NCBI RefSeq assembly: GCF_002440555.1
Contig: NZ_DJUR01000035.1
Location: 1 to 64,000 of the forward strand
DNA: 64,000 nt
Source: Aerococcus sp. UBA6277
GTDB taxonomy: Bacteria > Bacillota > Bacilli > Lactobacillales > Aerococcaceae
Reading direction: 5' to 3'
In this document: positions 9,243-17,841 of the stretch, in pieces
Layout: every line of letters starts with the position of its first letter
How positions within the stretch are numbered: position 1 is the stretch's first letter
Notes under the pieces: model-generated
What the model saw: the letters and a program-made list of their open reading frames with translations, nothing else
What the model was told of the DNA's origin: nothing
Databases searched by the model: none
Made by a program: the position numbers and the translations under genes

Positions 9243-10562
9243 AGTCAAGTACATAATCCTGTGTTACTATACAATGTTTTACCGGTCTCTCATTGATTAA
9301 ACTTAATATATTTTCTTGTAGAACTGAGCTATTCGTCATGAAGGTCCATAAGGACAGCTCCAATTAATCGATTGGCAGACGTTCGGTTGGGAAAAATCCG
9401 AATAATCTTTTCTCTTCTGCGGACTTCCTGGTTCAGTCGTTCAAGAAGGTTGGTGCTTTTTAGCCGATTGTGACCATTTCCGATAACCGTGTATTGAAAG
9501 GCATCTTCGAAGCCATTATCCAATGTTTCGCAAGCTTTTGTATATCTAGACTGGCCGATATATTCACCGACTAAGGCATTCTTAGCTGTTTGAGCGAGTT
9601 CAATATCCGTAAACTTAAAGATCGCTTTTACTGCTTCTCTAAACGGTTTTGAATTCTTTTTTGGAATGGAACTGAAGATGTTTCTTAAAAAATGGACCTG
9701 GCATCTCTGCCAACTTGCGTTGGTAAATGACTTACGAATTGAAGTCACTAGGCCTTTATTGGCATCAGAAATGGTGAGTTCTGTCCCCTGTAGACCGCGT
9801 TCTTTTAAGTATTCAAAGAAGATGGACCATGTGTCATCACTTTCTTCATTTTGGATCATGAATCCAATGATTTTACAATCACCAGCTTCTGTTATCCCGA
9901 TCGCAATATGGCAGCTTTTAGAAAGCACTCGATGGTCCTCACGGACTTTTATGTAGAGAACATCAGTCATCAAATAAGAATAACTCGTACCTGAGAGTGA
10001 ACGGTTCTGCCATTCGTTGACCATCGGGTCTAACTGCTCAGTCAGGCTAGAAACAAAAGATTTCGATACCGATTTTCCACATAGCTCTTCAACAATCTTT
10101 GAAACTTTACGTGTCGAAACGCCTGAAACATACATCTCAAGCATTGAAGCGAGCAGTGCCTTTTCATTTCGTTGATAACGCTCAAACACCGTCGGTGAAA
10201 ATTCACCATCACGTGTTCTAGGCACTTTTAACTCGAGTGTGCCCACACGAGTCGTAAAGTCTCGCTCGTAATAGCCATTACTTTGACTCTGACGACTTTC
10301 TGAACGTTCATGGTTATCGGCTTGAATATATTCTGTTCGTTGATTTTCCATCAATTGGTTGAAAACAGTGGTCAAAATATTTTTAGAAACTTCATCTTTT
10401 ACCGAATGTTCAATAATACTTTGAATCTCTTCGTTGTTCAGTGTAAAATGTACTTGGGTCATGTAACGTTCTCCTGGGTATGTTTTTGTGGTTAAAAACA
10501 TTGTACCGTAAAAGGGCTGTTACATAGCCTTTTATCTTTTACACAATTATATGGACTTTATC
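9243..10562 (-). mobile_element. IS256-family insertion sequence
   Basis: The right end at 10537-10562 reads inward as GATAAAGTCCATATAATTGT and so on, which resembles IS256-family termini. An imperfect partner lies at about 9243-9267; 13 of 18 bases match from AAGT to TGTGT. One transposase gene fills the interior. I could not find an 8-9 bp target duplication at these edges, so the left boundary is approximate or the copy is old. The right end abuts a truncated membrane-protein frame. Confidence 0.7.
9329..10462 (-). CDS. IS256-family (mutator-type) transposase, C-terminal amber codon
   Basis: A DDE transposase of the IS256/mutator family. The start at 10462 (MTQVHFTLNN) is chosen because AGGAGA lies 8 bases upstream; a longer reading from 10501 has no such site. 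Family landmarks include the N-terminal NEEIQSIIEHSVKD region, TRVGTLELKVPRTRDGEF, a YLMTDVLYIKVRED block with the first Asp, ISDANKGL with the second, and RSTNLLERLNQEVRRREKIIRIFPN with the Glu region. The reading frame stops at TAG after LMDLHDE. If the TAG is passed, the frame continues LSSTRKYIKFNQ to a TGA at 9290-9292, which looks like the normal IS256 tail with a Trp codon changed to amber. Activity of the copy is doubtful. Confidence 0.88.
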   Translation of the reverse strand: MTQVHFTLNNEEIQSIIEHSVKDEVSKNILTTVFNQLMENQRTEYIQADNHERSESRQSQSNGYYERDFTTRVGTLELKVPRTRDGEFSPTVFERYQRNEKALLASMLEMYVSGVSTRKVSKIVEELCGKSVSKSFVSSLTEQLDPMVNEWQNRSLSGTSYSYLMTDVLYIKVREDHRVLSKSCHIAIGITEAGDCKIIGFMIQNEESDDTWSIFFEYLKERGLQGTELTISDANKGLVTSIRKSFTNASWQRCQVHFLRNIFSSIPKKNSKPFREAVKAIFKFTDIELAQTAKNALVGEYIGQSRYTKACETLDNGFEDAFQYTVIGNGHNRLKSTNLLERLNQEVRRREKIIRIFPNRTSANRLIGAVLMDLHDE

Positions 10563-10563
10563 T

Positions 10564-10731
10564 ATTTTTTCAGCAATTATTGTATTAATAGTTATATTGT
10601 GTATTTACTATACCCATAATTTTTATCTTAATATCATTGCTTCAACAATTTCAATTGTCTATGCTATAGTGGTTAATAGACAAATGATTAACTATGAAAT
10701 TGAAATTATTTCTCAAAGATTTAAGAAGTAG
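10564..10731 (+). pseudogene. 3' remnant of a small membrane protein gene beside the IS
   Basis: Directly at the right end of the IS256-type element an open frame begins without a start codon. It gives a hydrophobic protein tail: two likely membrane segments (IFSAIIVLIVILCIYY and ASTISIVYAIVV) and a polar end (SQRFKK) before a TAG stop at 10729-10731. It looks like the 3' part of a gene cut by the insertion. No matching 5' part could be recognised on the other side. Family not recognised. Confidence 0.45.
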
Positions 10732-10742
10732 ATTATAAGTGA

Positions 10743-10975
10743 ATGGTGAAGGTACCCCTGCCTAAGTAATTTTACCACTAAAATTGTTTCAATTTTAAAA
10801 GAACAGTAATTATATTGAAGGTTTCCATATCTTTTAGATTTGGAGACCTTCTTTTTGGTTCTTTTGCAAATGGTGTTGGTGACCCTACTTAAGTATGTTT
10901 CCCACTAAATTTGATTAAATTTTAAAAGAACAATAATTTATTGAAGTCTTCCATATCATTTTAGATATGGAGGTG
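10743..10975 (+). repeat. degenerate tandem duplication of about 105-115 bp
   Basis: Two units, about 10743-10855 and 10871-10975, share the same order of blocks: a C-rich GGT(A/G)CCC block, CTAAGTA, CCCACTAAA or TACCACTAAA, AATTTTAAAAGAACA, TTGAAG and TTCCATATC followed by TTTAGAT. The first ends in a terminator-like hairpin (GAAGGTTTCC with GGAGACCTTC and a T-run). No open frame is conserved. I read them as relics of mobile-element flanks. Confidence 0.5.
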
Positions 10976-10990
10976 AGTATGGTGGACAGT

Positions 10991-11172
10991 TTTTACCAAC
11001 CTTGCGGTTTTTCTACTGGCTAATGCATGCGAATTTACCATATCTTGCAGAGGTATGTACCAGAAAACATTGGTTCTCTGGATACAGCGCACTAAAAGAG
11101 CCACTGCGACGAAGTTAAGAGAGCCACCCAAATCGTGATTCACTGAGCCAGTTAAATCGGTTAACTTGAACC
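10991..11172 (+). repeat. iterated-motif array: 21-22 bp TTTACCA units then 23-24 bp GAGCCA units
   Basis: TTTACCA-like motifs start near 10991, 11012 (degenerate), 11034 and 11055, 21-22 bases apart, each followed after a few bases by a TGC block. They are followed by GAGCCA-like motifs near 11097, 11120, 11143 and 11166 (GAACCA), 23-24 bases apart. Regularly spaced direct motifs without a gene resemble the multiple transposase-binding repeats at ends of IS21-family elements. No istA or istB frame is present, so these would be orphan ends. Iterons of a dead replicon are an alternative. Confidence 0.5.
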
Positions 11173-11224
11173 ACTTCGTGGTTCTTTTTTTATACTTTCC
11201 ATGGTATATGATTATTGCTCCTAG

Positions 11225-11298
11225 TTTTTACCAGCTGTGCAATTATTTTTACCACACATTGCATCGTACTTTACCATTTTTGGCGGATTATCTTACCA
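11225..11298 (+). repeat. second 21-22 bp TTTACCA array
   Basis: Four TTTACCA-type motifs start near 11225, 11246, 11268 and 11290, with the same 21-22 base period and the same downstream TGCA-like block as the first array about 150 bases upstream. Both arrays lie in the same orientation, which argues against them being the two inverted ends of one intact element. Confidence 0.5.
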
Positions 11299-11762
11299 GT
11301 ATTAAATTGTCTTCTGTATACTGTGGCTCTATGCTAGTGCTATATGCAGATACCTATTATGCTAGGAAAGATAACGACAGTTTATCTAGTTTGAGGGTCT
11401 TCCGTAGATCTAAAAATAGAGGCAAAATATTGTAAATCCCTATTCGGGTAAATAATACAGTCTACCATCCTTTGAAATTAATTAACGTCATTTGCATAGT
11501 ATTCTGATTTCCCTGATTTTGGGGTTAAATATTTGATGTTGTTTGGTTCATCAATTTTGCTAATAATACTATTTTCTATAGTTATGAAGTTAAAGTTACT
11601 ATTTATTTTACCGGAAATAGTGTTAATGCTAAATTAGAATCGGCAGTTATTGCCAGATAACTTTCGGCACTTTCCATCCCAAAATATTACCAATTCAGTT
11701 ATACTCTTGAAGTATTAATTGCATTGGAGGATGAAAGGTGAACGAGAAAAAGAGGATATACA
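11299..11762. other. gene-free stretch
   Basis: About 460 AT-rich bases between the second repeat array and the coiled-coil gene. I see no convincing gene, tRNA or strong hairpin. The apparent frames here have no ribosome sites and no recognisable protein features. The segment probably belongs to the decayed mobile-element zone and carries the promoter of the following gene near its end. Confidence 0.4.
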
Positions 11763-12416
11763 ATGAAATTAAGAGGAAAATTGATTGCTGGGTTCGTAGT
11801 AGTATGTTTGTTTATTGGTGGAGGTATGACAGCGTATGCTGCTGTAAGTTTCGATTGGTCTAATAATTTGTCTGCAATTGAATCAAATGTCAGTGAGGTA
11901 CTTGGCTTATTAAATGGCGAGAAGAAAATTGTTCAGGCTAAAGAAACTCAAATTGAAGGTTTAAATGTACAAATTGATAATACTAATAATGATATCAAAA
12001 TAAAGGATATTGAGATTAATACGCTGAAGGAAGAAATCGCTAGTCTTGAAGCGAATAAAGTGATTAATGAAAAAGAACTTAAACACCTTAACTTAAATGT
12101 TAGATTGTTGAATAAAGAAAAATTTGCATTATTAGACAAAGAAGATGAATTAGAATAAGAAGTAGCGGACTTAGAAGCTGAAATTAGCGAATTAAACGGC
12201 ACGATCAACGGTTTAAAAGCAGAGAATAATAGTAAGAATGAAAAAATCAATGAAGATGAACAAACCATCAATTCTATGGAAGCTGAAATCGAGAAATTGA
12301 AAAATTATACAGAACAAAGAGTTGAGGAAGCTAAAGCTGAGTCAACTACTTCTGAATTCCCAGAAGTGGTCCAAGGTTCGACTGAGGTTTCAAGCGAATC
12401 TGCTGTAGTTGAGTAA
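11763..12416 (+). pseudogene. secreted coiled-coil protein gene split by an in-frame TAA
   Basis: The first part (11763-12158, 131 residues) has a signal peptide (MKLRGKLIAGFVVVCLFIGG, likely cleavage after AYA) followed by heptad-rich coiled coil. A TAA at 12156-12158 interrupts it, but the same frame continues without another stop to a TAA at 12414-12416. That second part adds 85 residues of the same Leu/Glu/Lys/Asn-rich coiled coil and an acidic Ser/Thr tail (SEFPEVVQGS to SAVVE). One base change (for example GAA or CAA to TAA) explains the split. The full product would be 217 residues. The function is unknown; a wall- or membrane-associated rod-like protein is plausible. The truncated first part may still be secreted. 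Confidence 0.7.
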
Positions 12417-12438
12417 TTGTTAACCAATAAACATAAAT

Positions 12439-12477
12439 AAAGCGTCATGCACCCAACTTACAGATGCATGACGCTTT
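12439..12477. terminator. bidirectional terminator
   Basis: A perfect 12-bp inverted repeat, AAAGCGTCATGC with GCATGACGCTTT, around a 15-nt loop, between the convergent coiled-coil gene and aldehyde dehydrogenase gene; T-runs suit both directions. Confidence 0.75.
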
Positions 12478-12500
12478 TCGTTATTTTATTATTCAATCGT

Positions 12501-13913
12501 TTAATCCATGAAGATCGCTTTTGTTTCTAAGTAGTCTTCTACACCATATAGACCATTTTCACGACCCAGTCCGGATTGTTTGTAGCCACCAAATGGCGCA
12601 AGTGGGTTACGTTCTGATTTGTTTACGAAGATATTACCAGTTCGTAATTGCTTAGCTACTCTGTATGCATCTTCAGTAGGACCAACTACCGCACCTGAAA
12701 GACCGTAAATTGAGTCATTGGCGATTTCAATCGCTTCTTCTTCATTATCATATGTGATGATGACAAGTACAGGACCAAAAATTTCTTCTTGTGCAATGGT
12801 CATATCATTTGTGACGTTTGTAAAGACAGTAGGTGTTACAAAATGACCAGTTTCAATGGCTGGTTTTTTATCACCGATTAAAACTTTAGCCCCTTCAGCT
12901 TTACCTTTTTCAATATAGTCGAGTACTGTTTTCTTTTGATTAGCGGATACCATTGGACCAACAACGGTATTTGAATCAGCAGGATCACCGATAACGACGT
13001 TGTTTTCATAGAAGGATTTTACTTCAGCTTCTACATCAGCTAATTCGTCTTTAGGCACTAACAGTCTTGTAAGTGCAGTACAAGTTTGCCCTTGGTTGTT
13101 TAAAATAGTGCCCATTGCTTTTTTAACTGCAAAGGATAAATCGCCACCAGGTAAGTAAACTAACGCAGATTTACCACCTAGTTCAAGAATGATGTGTTTG
13201 ATGCCTTTAGCAGCATTTTCATATAGCCCTTGACCAACTTCAGTTGACCCAGTAAAGGAAACAACGGCGACATCTTCATGTTCTGCTAGATAGTTACCAG
13301 CACCACTACCACTTCCTAGGATTAGATTGAATACACCTTTTGGAAAGCCTACTTTTTCAGCTAATTCAAATAGTTTGACTGCAGTGAGTGGTGTATCAGA
13401 TGCTGGTTTAACAACTACGGTATTCCCAGCTAATAAAGCAGGTGTGATTTTCCGTTGAATTTGATTTAACGGATAGTTCCAAGGTGTGATGGCAGCAACT
13501 ACACCATAACCTTCTTTAATCACTTTAGTATTTCCAATTTCTTCCGTTAAATTGTAGTCTTTAATAGCCTCAACAGTAGCTGACATTTCATCAATGGCTA
13601 AACCAACTTGTCCTGACTCGGAAAAGGTCTTGGAAGCACCAAATTCTTCAACAATAATGTCACGAATCTCTTCTTTGTGGGCTTTGATTTCATCTAATAA
13701 TTTTTCTACATAACCGGTTCTTTCTTCAAGAGATAGGTTATTCCAAGCAGGAAAGGCTGTCTTAGCTGCTTCAACTGCTTGGTCAACATCTTCATTTGCG
13801 GAATATGCGACTTGGGCAAACGTTTCTTCAGTTGTTGGGTTTTCTACTTCTTTGTATTCATTATTAGTAGGGGCTGTCCACACACCGTTAATGAAATTGT
13901 TATACTTTTTCAT
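12501..13913 (-). CDS. NAD(P)-dependent aldehyde dehydrogenase
   Basis: A 470-residue member of the aldehyde dehydrogenase superfamily, of normal length. The NAD-binding Rossmann region contains ITPWNYPLNQ and VVVKPASDTPL (about 142-175). The general-base Glu is E244 in LELGGKSA and the nucleophile is C278 in NQGQTCTA. The signature EEIFGPVL and the C-terminal GRENGLYGVEDYLE are also present. The product oxidises an aldehyde to the acid; the substrate cannot be read from sequence. It stands alone on the minus strand between a coiled-coil gene and an oxidoreductase gene. AGGAGG lies upstream of the ATG. The family is certain, the physiological role is not. Confidence 0.9.
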   Translation of the reverse strand: MKKYNNFINGVWTAPTNNEYKEVENPTTEETFAQVAYSANEDVDQAVEAAKTAFPAWNNLSLEERTGYVEKLLDEIKAHKEEIRDIIVEEFGASKTFSESGQVGLAIDEMSATVEAIKDYNLTEEIGNTKVIKEGYGVVAAITPWNYPLNQIQRKITPALLAGNTVVVKPASDTPLTAVKLFELAEKVGFPKGVFNLILGSGSGAGNYLAEHEDVAVVSFTGSTEVGQGLYENAAKGIKHIILELGGKSALVYLPGGDLSFAVKKAMGTILNNQGQTCTALTRLLVPKDELADVEAEVKSFYENNVVIGDPADSNTVVGPMVSANQKKTVLDYIEKGKAEGAKVLIGDKKPAIETGHFVTPTVFTNVTNDMTIAQEEIFGPVLVIITYDNEEEAIEIANDSIYGLSGAVVGPTEDAYRVAKQLRTGNIFVNKSERNPLAPFGGYKQSGLGRENGLYGVEDYLETKAIFMD

Positions 13914-14210
13914 GAGAAATCCTCCTTAAAATCTTTTGCCTAACTATCTTATATGATAAAGGACATTTGAATGGCTGGCTAGTGAAACGAATTGGCGTTA
14001 GCTTGTTTTTGCTCGTTACCGGGGAATTTGAAAGAGCCTTTTTGTTTTTAAAATAGCGACTTGTCGGTTACTTTGTATGAAATTGAGTGAAAAATCAAAT
14101 TTGTGTCAAAAAGGGCTAGAATTCGTTGAATTAGAAGCTTATAATTAGCTATCGGAAAACGATGTTAACACCTGATTTGACAGTATTTTCAGGTTAATGG
14201 AGGGGTAGAT

Positions 14211-15215
14211 TTGAAATTAGGGATAGCGGGAACTGGAAAAGTGGTTGAGCAATTTTTACCGGTACTTGCCGAGTTGCCAGAAATACAAGTAACTGCAATT
14301 AACTCAACACCTAAAAGCGTTGACAAGGCAATCGCCTTTCAAAAACAATATGGCATTGATCAAGTATATAGTGATTACACTCAATTTTTGACTGAAGCAG
14401 ATATTGATACTGTGTATGTTGCCGTCATTAATAACTTACATTTTCCTTTTGCTAAGGAAGCCTTACTTCACGGTAAGCATGTGATATGTGAGAAACCTTT
14501 TACGATGTCACAAAAGGAATTAATCGAATTAGAACGACTATCCATTGATTACGATTTAGTATTGGCTGAGGCTGTAACAGGGCAGTTCGTTGAAAATTAT
14601 GGTAAAATCCGCGAGCTTTTACCACTTCTTGGAGATATTAAGTTAATTGAATGCAATTTCTCAAAATATTCGACTAAGTATGACTCTTTCACAGCAGGTA
14701 ACGTTTTACCGGCTTTTGATATCAAAAATGGTGGCGGTGCCTTAATGGATTTAAATTCATCCAATATACATTTCGTTGTTGGCTTAATTGGTAGACCAAA
14801 GAAAGTTACTTACTACCCCAACATCGAGAATGCTATCGATACATCTGGCGTTTTAATCATGGACTATGGATACACAAAAGCTGTATGCATGGCTTCAAAG
14901 GATTCTACAGGGAAAAACGGGGCAACTATTCAAGGTACTAAAGGCACTATTAGGGTCAATAGCGCTACTAATAGGGTCACTTCATTTGATATTTGGACAA
15001 ATGATGGCTATACAGATCATTTTGAATTGAATACATGCGAGCATAAAATGGGTGCAGAATTTAGGATTTTTGCGAATTGGATTGATCATGAGGATACCAT
15101 GTATGCAGAAGAACATTTAGCCCAAAGTTTAACGGTTATGGAAGTACTAGATATGGCTATTGCTGATTCAAACCTTATAGAAGAACCAATTTGGGAACCA
15201 AAACTAACATTTTAA
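14211..15215 (+). CDS. Gfo/Idh/MocA-family NAD(P)-dependent oxidoreductase
   Basis: A 334-residue protein with an N-terminal Rossmann fold (LGIAGTGKVVEQFLPVL, residues 2-18) and the family EKP motif in VICEKPFTMS (about residue 95). A C-terminal alpha/beta domain follows, with GGGALMDLNSSNIHFVVGLIG. Proteins of this family oxidise or reduce sugars, inositols or related compounds. The start is TTG, supported by GGAGGGG 6 bases upstream; no ATG lies nearby in frame. It is a single gene divergent from the aldehyde dehydrogenase gene, with about 297 bases between them. The substrate is unknown. Confidence 0.85.
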   Translation: MKLGIAGTGKVVEQFLPVLAELPEIQVTAINSTPKSVDKAIAFQKQYGIDQVYSDYTQFLTEADIDTVYVAVINNLHFPFAKEALLHGKHVICEKPFTMSQKELIELERLSIDYDLVLAEAVTGQFVENYGKIRELLPLLGDIKLIECNFSKYSTKYDSFTAGNVLPAFDIKNGGGALMDLNSSNIHFVVGLIGRPKKVTYYPNIENAIDTSGVLIMDYGYTKAVCMASKDSTGKNGATIQGTKGTIRVNSATNRVTSFDIWTNDGYTDHFELNTCEHKMGAEFRIFANWIDHEDTMYAEEHLAQSLTVMEVLDMAIADSNLIEEPIWEPKLTF

Positions 15216-15233
15216 AATAATTTAAGTCTGGAT

Positions 15234-15350
15234 ATGTCCCTGGGCTATGACGTAAGAACAGATAGACAGGACATGATTCAGGAACTTGGGGATGTTTACG
15301 AGATGGGTAATCACTATAAACTAGAAATGTTGGCCCGCGTAGCTTTATAG
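15234..15350 (+). pseudogene. possible gene remnant or tiny ORF (38 codons)
   Basis: A 38-codon frame from ATG to TAG gives a mixed, protein-like sequence (MSLGYDVRTDRQDMIQEL and so on, ending MLARVAL). It has no ribosome site and begins only 18 bases after the oxidoreductase stop. It looks more like the tail of a decayed gene than a functional small protein. I do not recognise the family. Confidence 0.2.
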
Positions 15351-15472
15351 CGAAGTTTCTTAGGATATTGGATAGGATAGTTGGGTTTCTTTCTTGAGTT
15401 TATCTCGTCTTTAGCATATGATAGGCGAAAGTTGAGCATAATCTATAGGATAGCTGTTAGAAGGAGTCGCAT

Positions 15473-15874
15473 ATGAATATTAAAAAGGCCAGTGAAATCA
15501 CTGGGATTTCAGCGGATACTATTCGTTATTATGAAAAAATTGGACTAATCCATTCTATTAAACGTAATGAGAATGGCGTACGGATATTTGATGAAGAAGA
15601 CTTACGGTGGATTCATTTTGCACGCGCCATGAGAACTGCAGGACTTTCAATTGAGTCCTTAAGTCACTACGTTAGCATGTTCCAAGAAGGTGACCATACG
15701 ATTGAAGCACGAAAAGAAATTTTACATGACCAAATTGAAGATTTAACAAAACGAATTGATGTCTTACAAGCCGCCAAGGACCGTCTAGAATTTAAATTAG
15801 CCAATTATGATACGCACTTGAGACCGTATGAAACATCATTACGCGAAGGTGAGCAAGTTGAAATACAGTCATAA
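15473..15874 (+). CDS. MerR-family transcriptional regulator
   Basis: A 133-residue protein. The N-terminal winged helix carries the MerR signature (IKKASEITGISADTIRYYEKIGLI, residues 3-26) and the wing (RNENGVRIFDEEDLRWI). A long C-terminal dimerisation coiled coil spans about residues 80-120. There is no cysteine cluster of metal sensors, so it resembles the AdhR/TipA-like sub-groups that sense aldehydes or small organics. AGAAGGAG precedes the ATG. It lies upstream of an alpha/beta hydrolase gene but is separated by a terminator, so its target is uncertain. Confidence 0.85.
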   Translation: MNIKKASEITGISADTIRYYEKIGLIHSIKRNENGVRIFDEEDLRWIHFARAMRTAGLSIESLSHYVSMFQEGDHTIEARKEILHDQIEDLTKRIDVLQAAKDRLEFKLANYDTHLRPYETSLREGEQVEIQS

Positions 15875-15942
15875 GGGCAATCTGCTTTAGCCTATCACTA
15901 TGTGTAGACTATAGAAAGCAAAAAACTTATTTTATCCAAGTG

Positions 15943-15972
15943 AAAGTCCGACGTCATCATCGGACTTTTTTC
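15943..15972 (+). terminator. terminator after the MerR gene
   Basis: Arms AAGTCCGA and TCGGACTT with a short loop and a T-run (TTTTTTCT). Confidence 0.75.
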
Positions 15973-16067
15973 TATACTTAACATATGAAGTTGGTTAATC
16001 TAGATGGATTTTTATGTATAGCTTATCATGATATGATTACTGTAAGAAAATGTTTTAGGAGGTTCCT

Positions 16068-17093
16068 ATGAAAACATGGACAAAAGCCGCACTGGGTGCA
16101 TTAACAGGTATTGTTGCTAGTCAAATAATCAGGGCCCGTAAGGTGAATATTTCTTACGCTGCGCAATTGGTCGAGGATAGCCTGACCCTTGCTTCCAGTA
16201 TTCTTCCTGGTCAAAAATCTAATTATGACCGTCTGTACACGCTCGCTTATAACCGCAATGAGCTACCATTAGCCCTTAGCTGGACGAAACGTTCAATGGG
16301 ATTTGATTATTTTGATGACTATGCAGACACCTTTATTGTGCGAAACGTGGAAAAGGATAAGCAGTCTCCGAGCTCACAAACACCAGAAAAAGTCATCTTC
16401 TATCTTGCGGGTGGTGGTTTTTGGTTACAACCAACCCTATTTCACTTTAATATGGCACGCAAAGTCGCCAACCTGACAGGCCGGCAAGTGGTCATGCCTA
16501 TTTTTCCAAAGGGACCAGCCCACAACGTCGTTGATGCGCACAAAATGATTTTAAAACGCTACTTATATTTAATCGAGGAAAAGGGAATTGCACCAGAAAA
16601 TATTGCGATTCTTGGTGATTCGACGGGTGGGGCTTTGGCGGTGTCTTTTATGCAGCAATTACGGGACCATGGTTTACAACTGCCGGATTCGGCTGTACTT
16701 ATCGCACCCATTTTGGACGGGACCTTGCAGAATTTCCTGGTGGCATATGATCATGTGGAGTACGAACCCTTTCTACAACCGAAATTAATTGCCCTTGAAA
16801 CGGAAACTTTCGCCAAACCGCTAGCAGCCATCGATCCATTGGTGTCGCCTTGGTACGGGTCGTTCAAAGATTTACCGCCTATGTTAGTGGTGAGTGGAAC
16901 GCGGGATATGACGCTGACTTATACGGTTGCCTTAAGGGAGAAAGCGGACGCGGAGGACTTACCGATCCATTTCGATATTTACCAACATATGGTCCACATC
17001 TTTCCAATTTACCCGATTCCTGAAGCAGATGATGCGCTAGAAATGATGGCAGAATTTGTTACTAAGGTGCGAGAGCGGATGCCAAGAAAGTAA
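16068..17093 (+). CDS. alpha/beta hydrolase (HSL-type esterase)
   Basis: A 341-residue protein with features of the hormone-sensitive-lipase esterase group. An oxyanion-hole motif YLAGGGFWLQP (about residues 110-120) stands in place of the usual HGGG. The nucleophile is in GDSTGG (about 180), the acid in VVSGTRDMT (about 280), and the catalytic His in YQHMVHIFP (about 310). The N-terminus has a hydrophobic stretch (about 6-22) that may anchor it in the membrane. AGGAGG precedes the ATG. It likely hydrolyses short-chain esters; the substrate is unknown. Confidence 0.85.
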   Translation: MKTWTKAALGALTGIVASQIIRARKVNISYAAQLVEDSLTLASSILPGQKSNYDRLYTLAYNRNELPLALSWTKRSMGFDYFDDYADTFIVRNVEKDKQSPSSQTPEKVIFYLAGGGFWLQPTLFHFNMARKVANLTGRQVVMPIFPKGPAHNVVDAHKMILKRYLYLIEEKGIAPENIAILGDSTGGALAVSFMQQLRDHGLQLPDSAVLIAPILDGTLQNFLVAYDHVEYEPFLQPKLIALETETFAKPLAAIDPLVSPWYGSFKDLPPMLVVSGTRDMTLTYTVALREKADAEDLPIHFDIYQHMVHIFPIYPIPEADDALEMMAEFVTKVRERMPRK

Positions 17094-17299
17094 ACTTAAA
17101 CTGAAACGCAGTCCTTTTTGGATGCTCGACCCCGATTTTAGTTTAGCTAACAGGGGATGTTACGCTGCAGTCTTTAAACGCCTAATGAATTAAAAGTAAT
17201 AAATCTATGCAACTTTTGACCAACCTTGTTCTAGGTTTCTGACAAGCTTATGTTACAATGATGATAGTAATGAATTTAGAAGATAAACGGAGGAATACC

Positions 17300-17773
17300 A
17301 TGCCATCAATTCAACCAATTTTAGAGAAAATGTTTAACGATAAGAAAGTGCCCGTTAAGAAGAATCAATTCAACGAAGATCAAATTGTTTTCTCTGGTGC
17401 TTACCGTATTGCTGAAGATAAAACAATTCCATTTAACGTGGTAGCGCGTGAATTTAAAGAAGGTTCGTCGGTTACAGAATTCCAAATCACTTATCGTAAA
17501 TTAGTCCAAGTAGAAGACTTCAATAACCAAACAAAAGCCTTAGCAGTAATCAATGAAATTAACTTAAAACGTGCAGGCTACTACACTTTAATCTTGACTG
17601 GTGACGGGGAAATTTACTTGCGTTTATTATCAAGAACCACAGAAGATCCACAATTATTGTATGAATTAATGGTCTTTGGTTCAGCGACTGCGCGTCTTGT
17701 GTACCCTGAATTAGAAGAGAAAATTAATGGCAAAAAGGTTGAAGTACTCAAAACTCAACCAAAAGCTGAATAA
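17300..17773 (+). CDS. conserved hypothetical protein, 157 residues
   Basis: A small soluble protein. The ATG at 17300 is chosen because GGAGG lies 8 bases upstream; a reading from 17258 would add 14 residues without such a site. The sequence alternates charged and hydrophobic stretches (FQITYRKLVQV, GYYTLILTGDGEIYLRLLSR) with predicted beta strands, and has no membrane segment or catalytic motif. I do not recognise a characterised family. It is a single gene followed by a strong hairpin and then the purine operon. Confidence 0.7.
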   Translation: MPSIQPILEKMFNDKKVPVKKNQFNEDQIVFSGAYRIAEDKTIPFNVVAREFKEGSSVTEFQITYRKLVQVEDFNNQTKALAVINEINLKRAGYYTLILTGDGEIYLRLLSRTTEDPQLLYELMVFGSATARLVYPELEEKINGKKVEVLKTQPKAE

Positions 17774-17841
17774 AAATTCGAATATATAAAAGCTAACTCG
17801 CCCTAAAGTGCATGCCCAACCTTACATGCAAGGGCAGATAG

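Noticed and set aside
9666-9956. A 96-codon frame opposite the IS256-type transposase.
   Set aside because: It is antisense to a well-supported transposase and has no start signals.
10961-11143. A 60-codon minus-strand frame in the iterated-motif region.
   Set aside because: It is formed by the repeats themselves, has no ribosome site and no protein-like features.
10991-11298. Possible CRISPR array.
   Set aside because: Units are too short, spacers are not distinct from repeats, the motif is degenerate and no cas genes are present.
11166-11435. An 89-codon plus-strand frame across the second motif array.
   Set aside because: It spans repeated motifs, lacks a ribosome site and has a composition typical of translated noncoding DNA.
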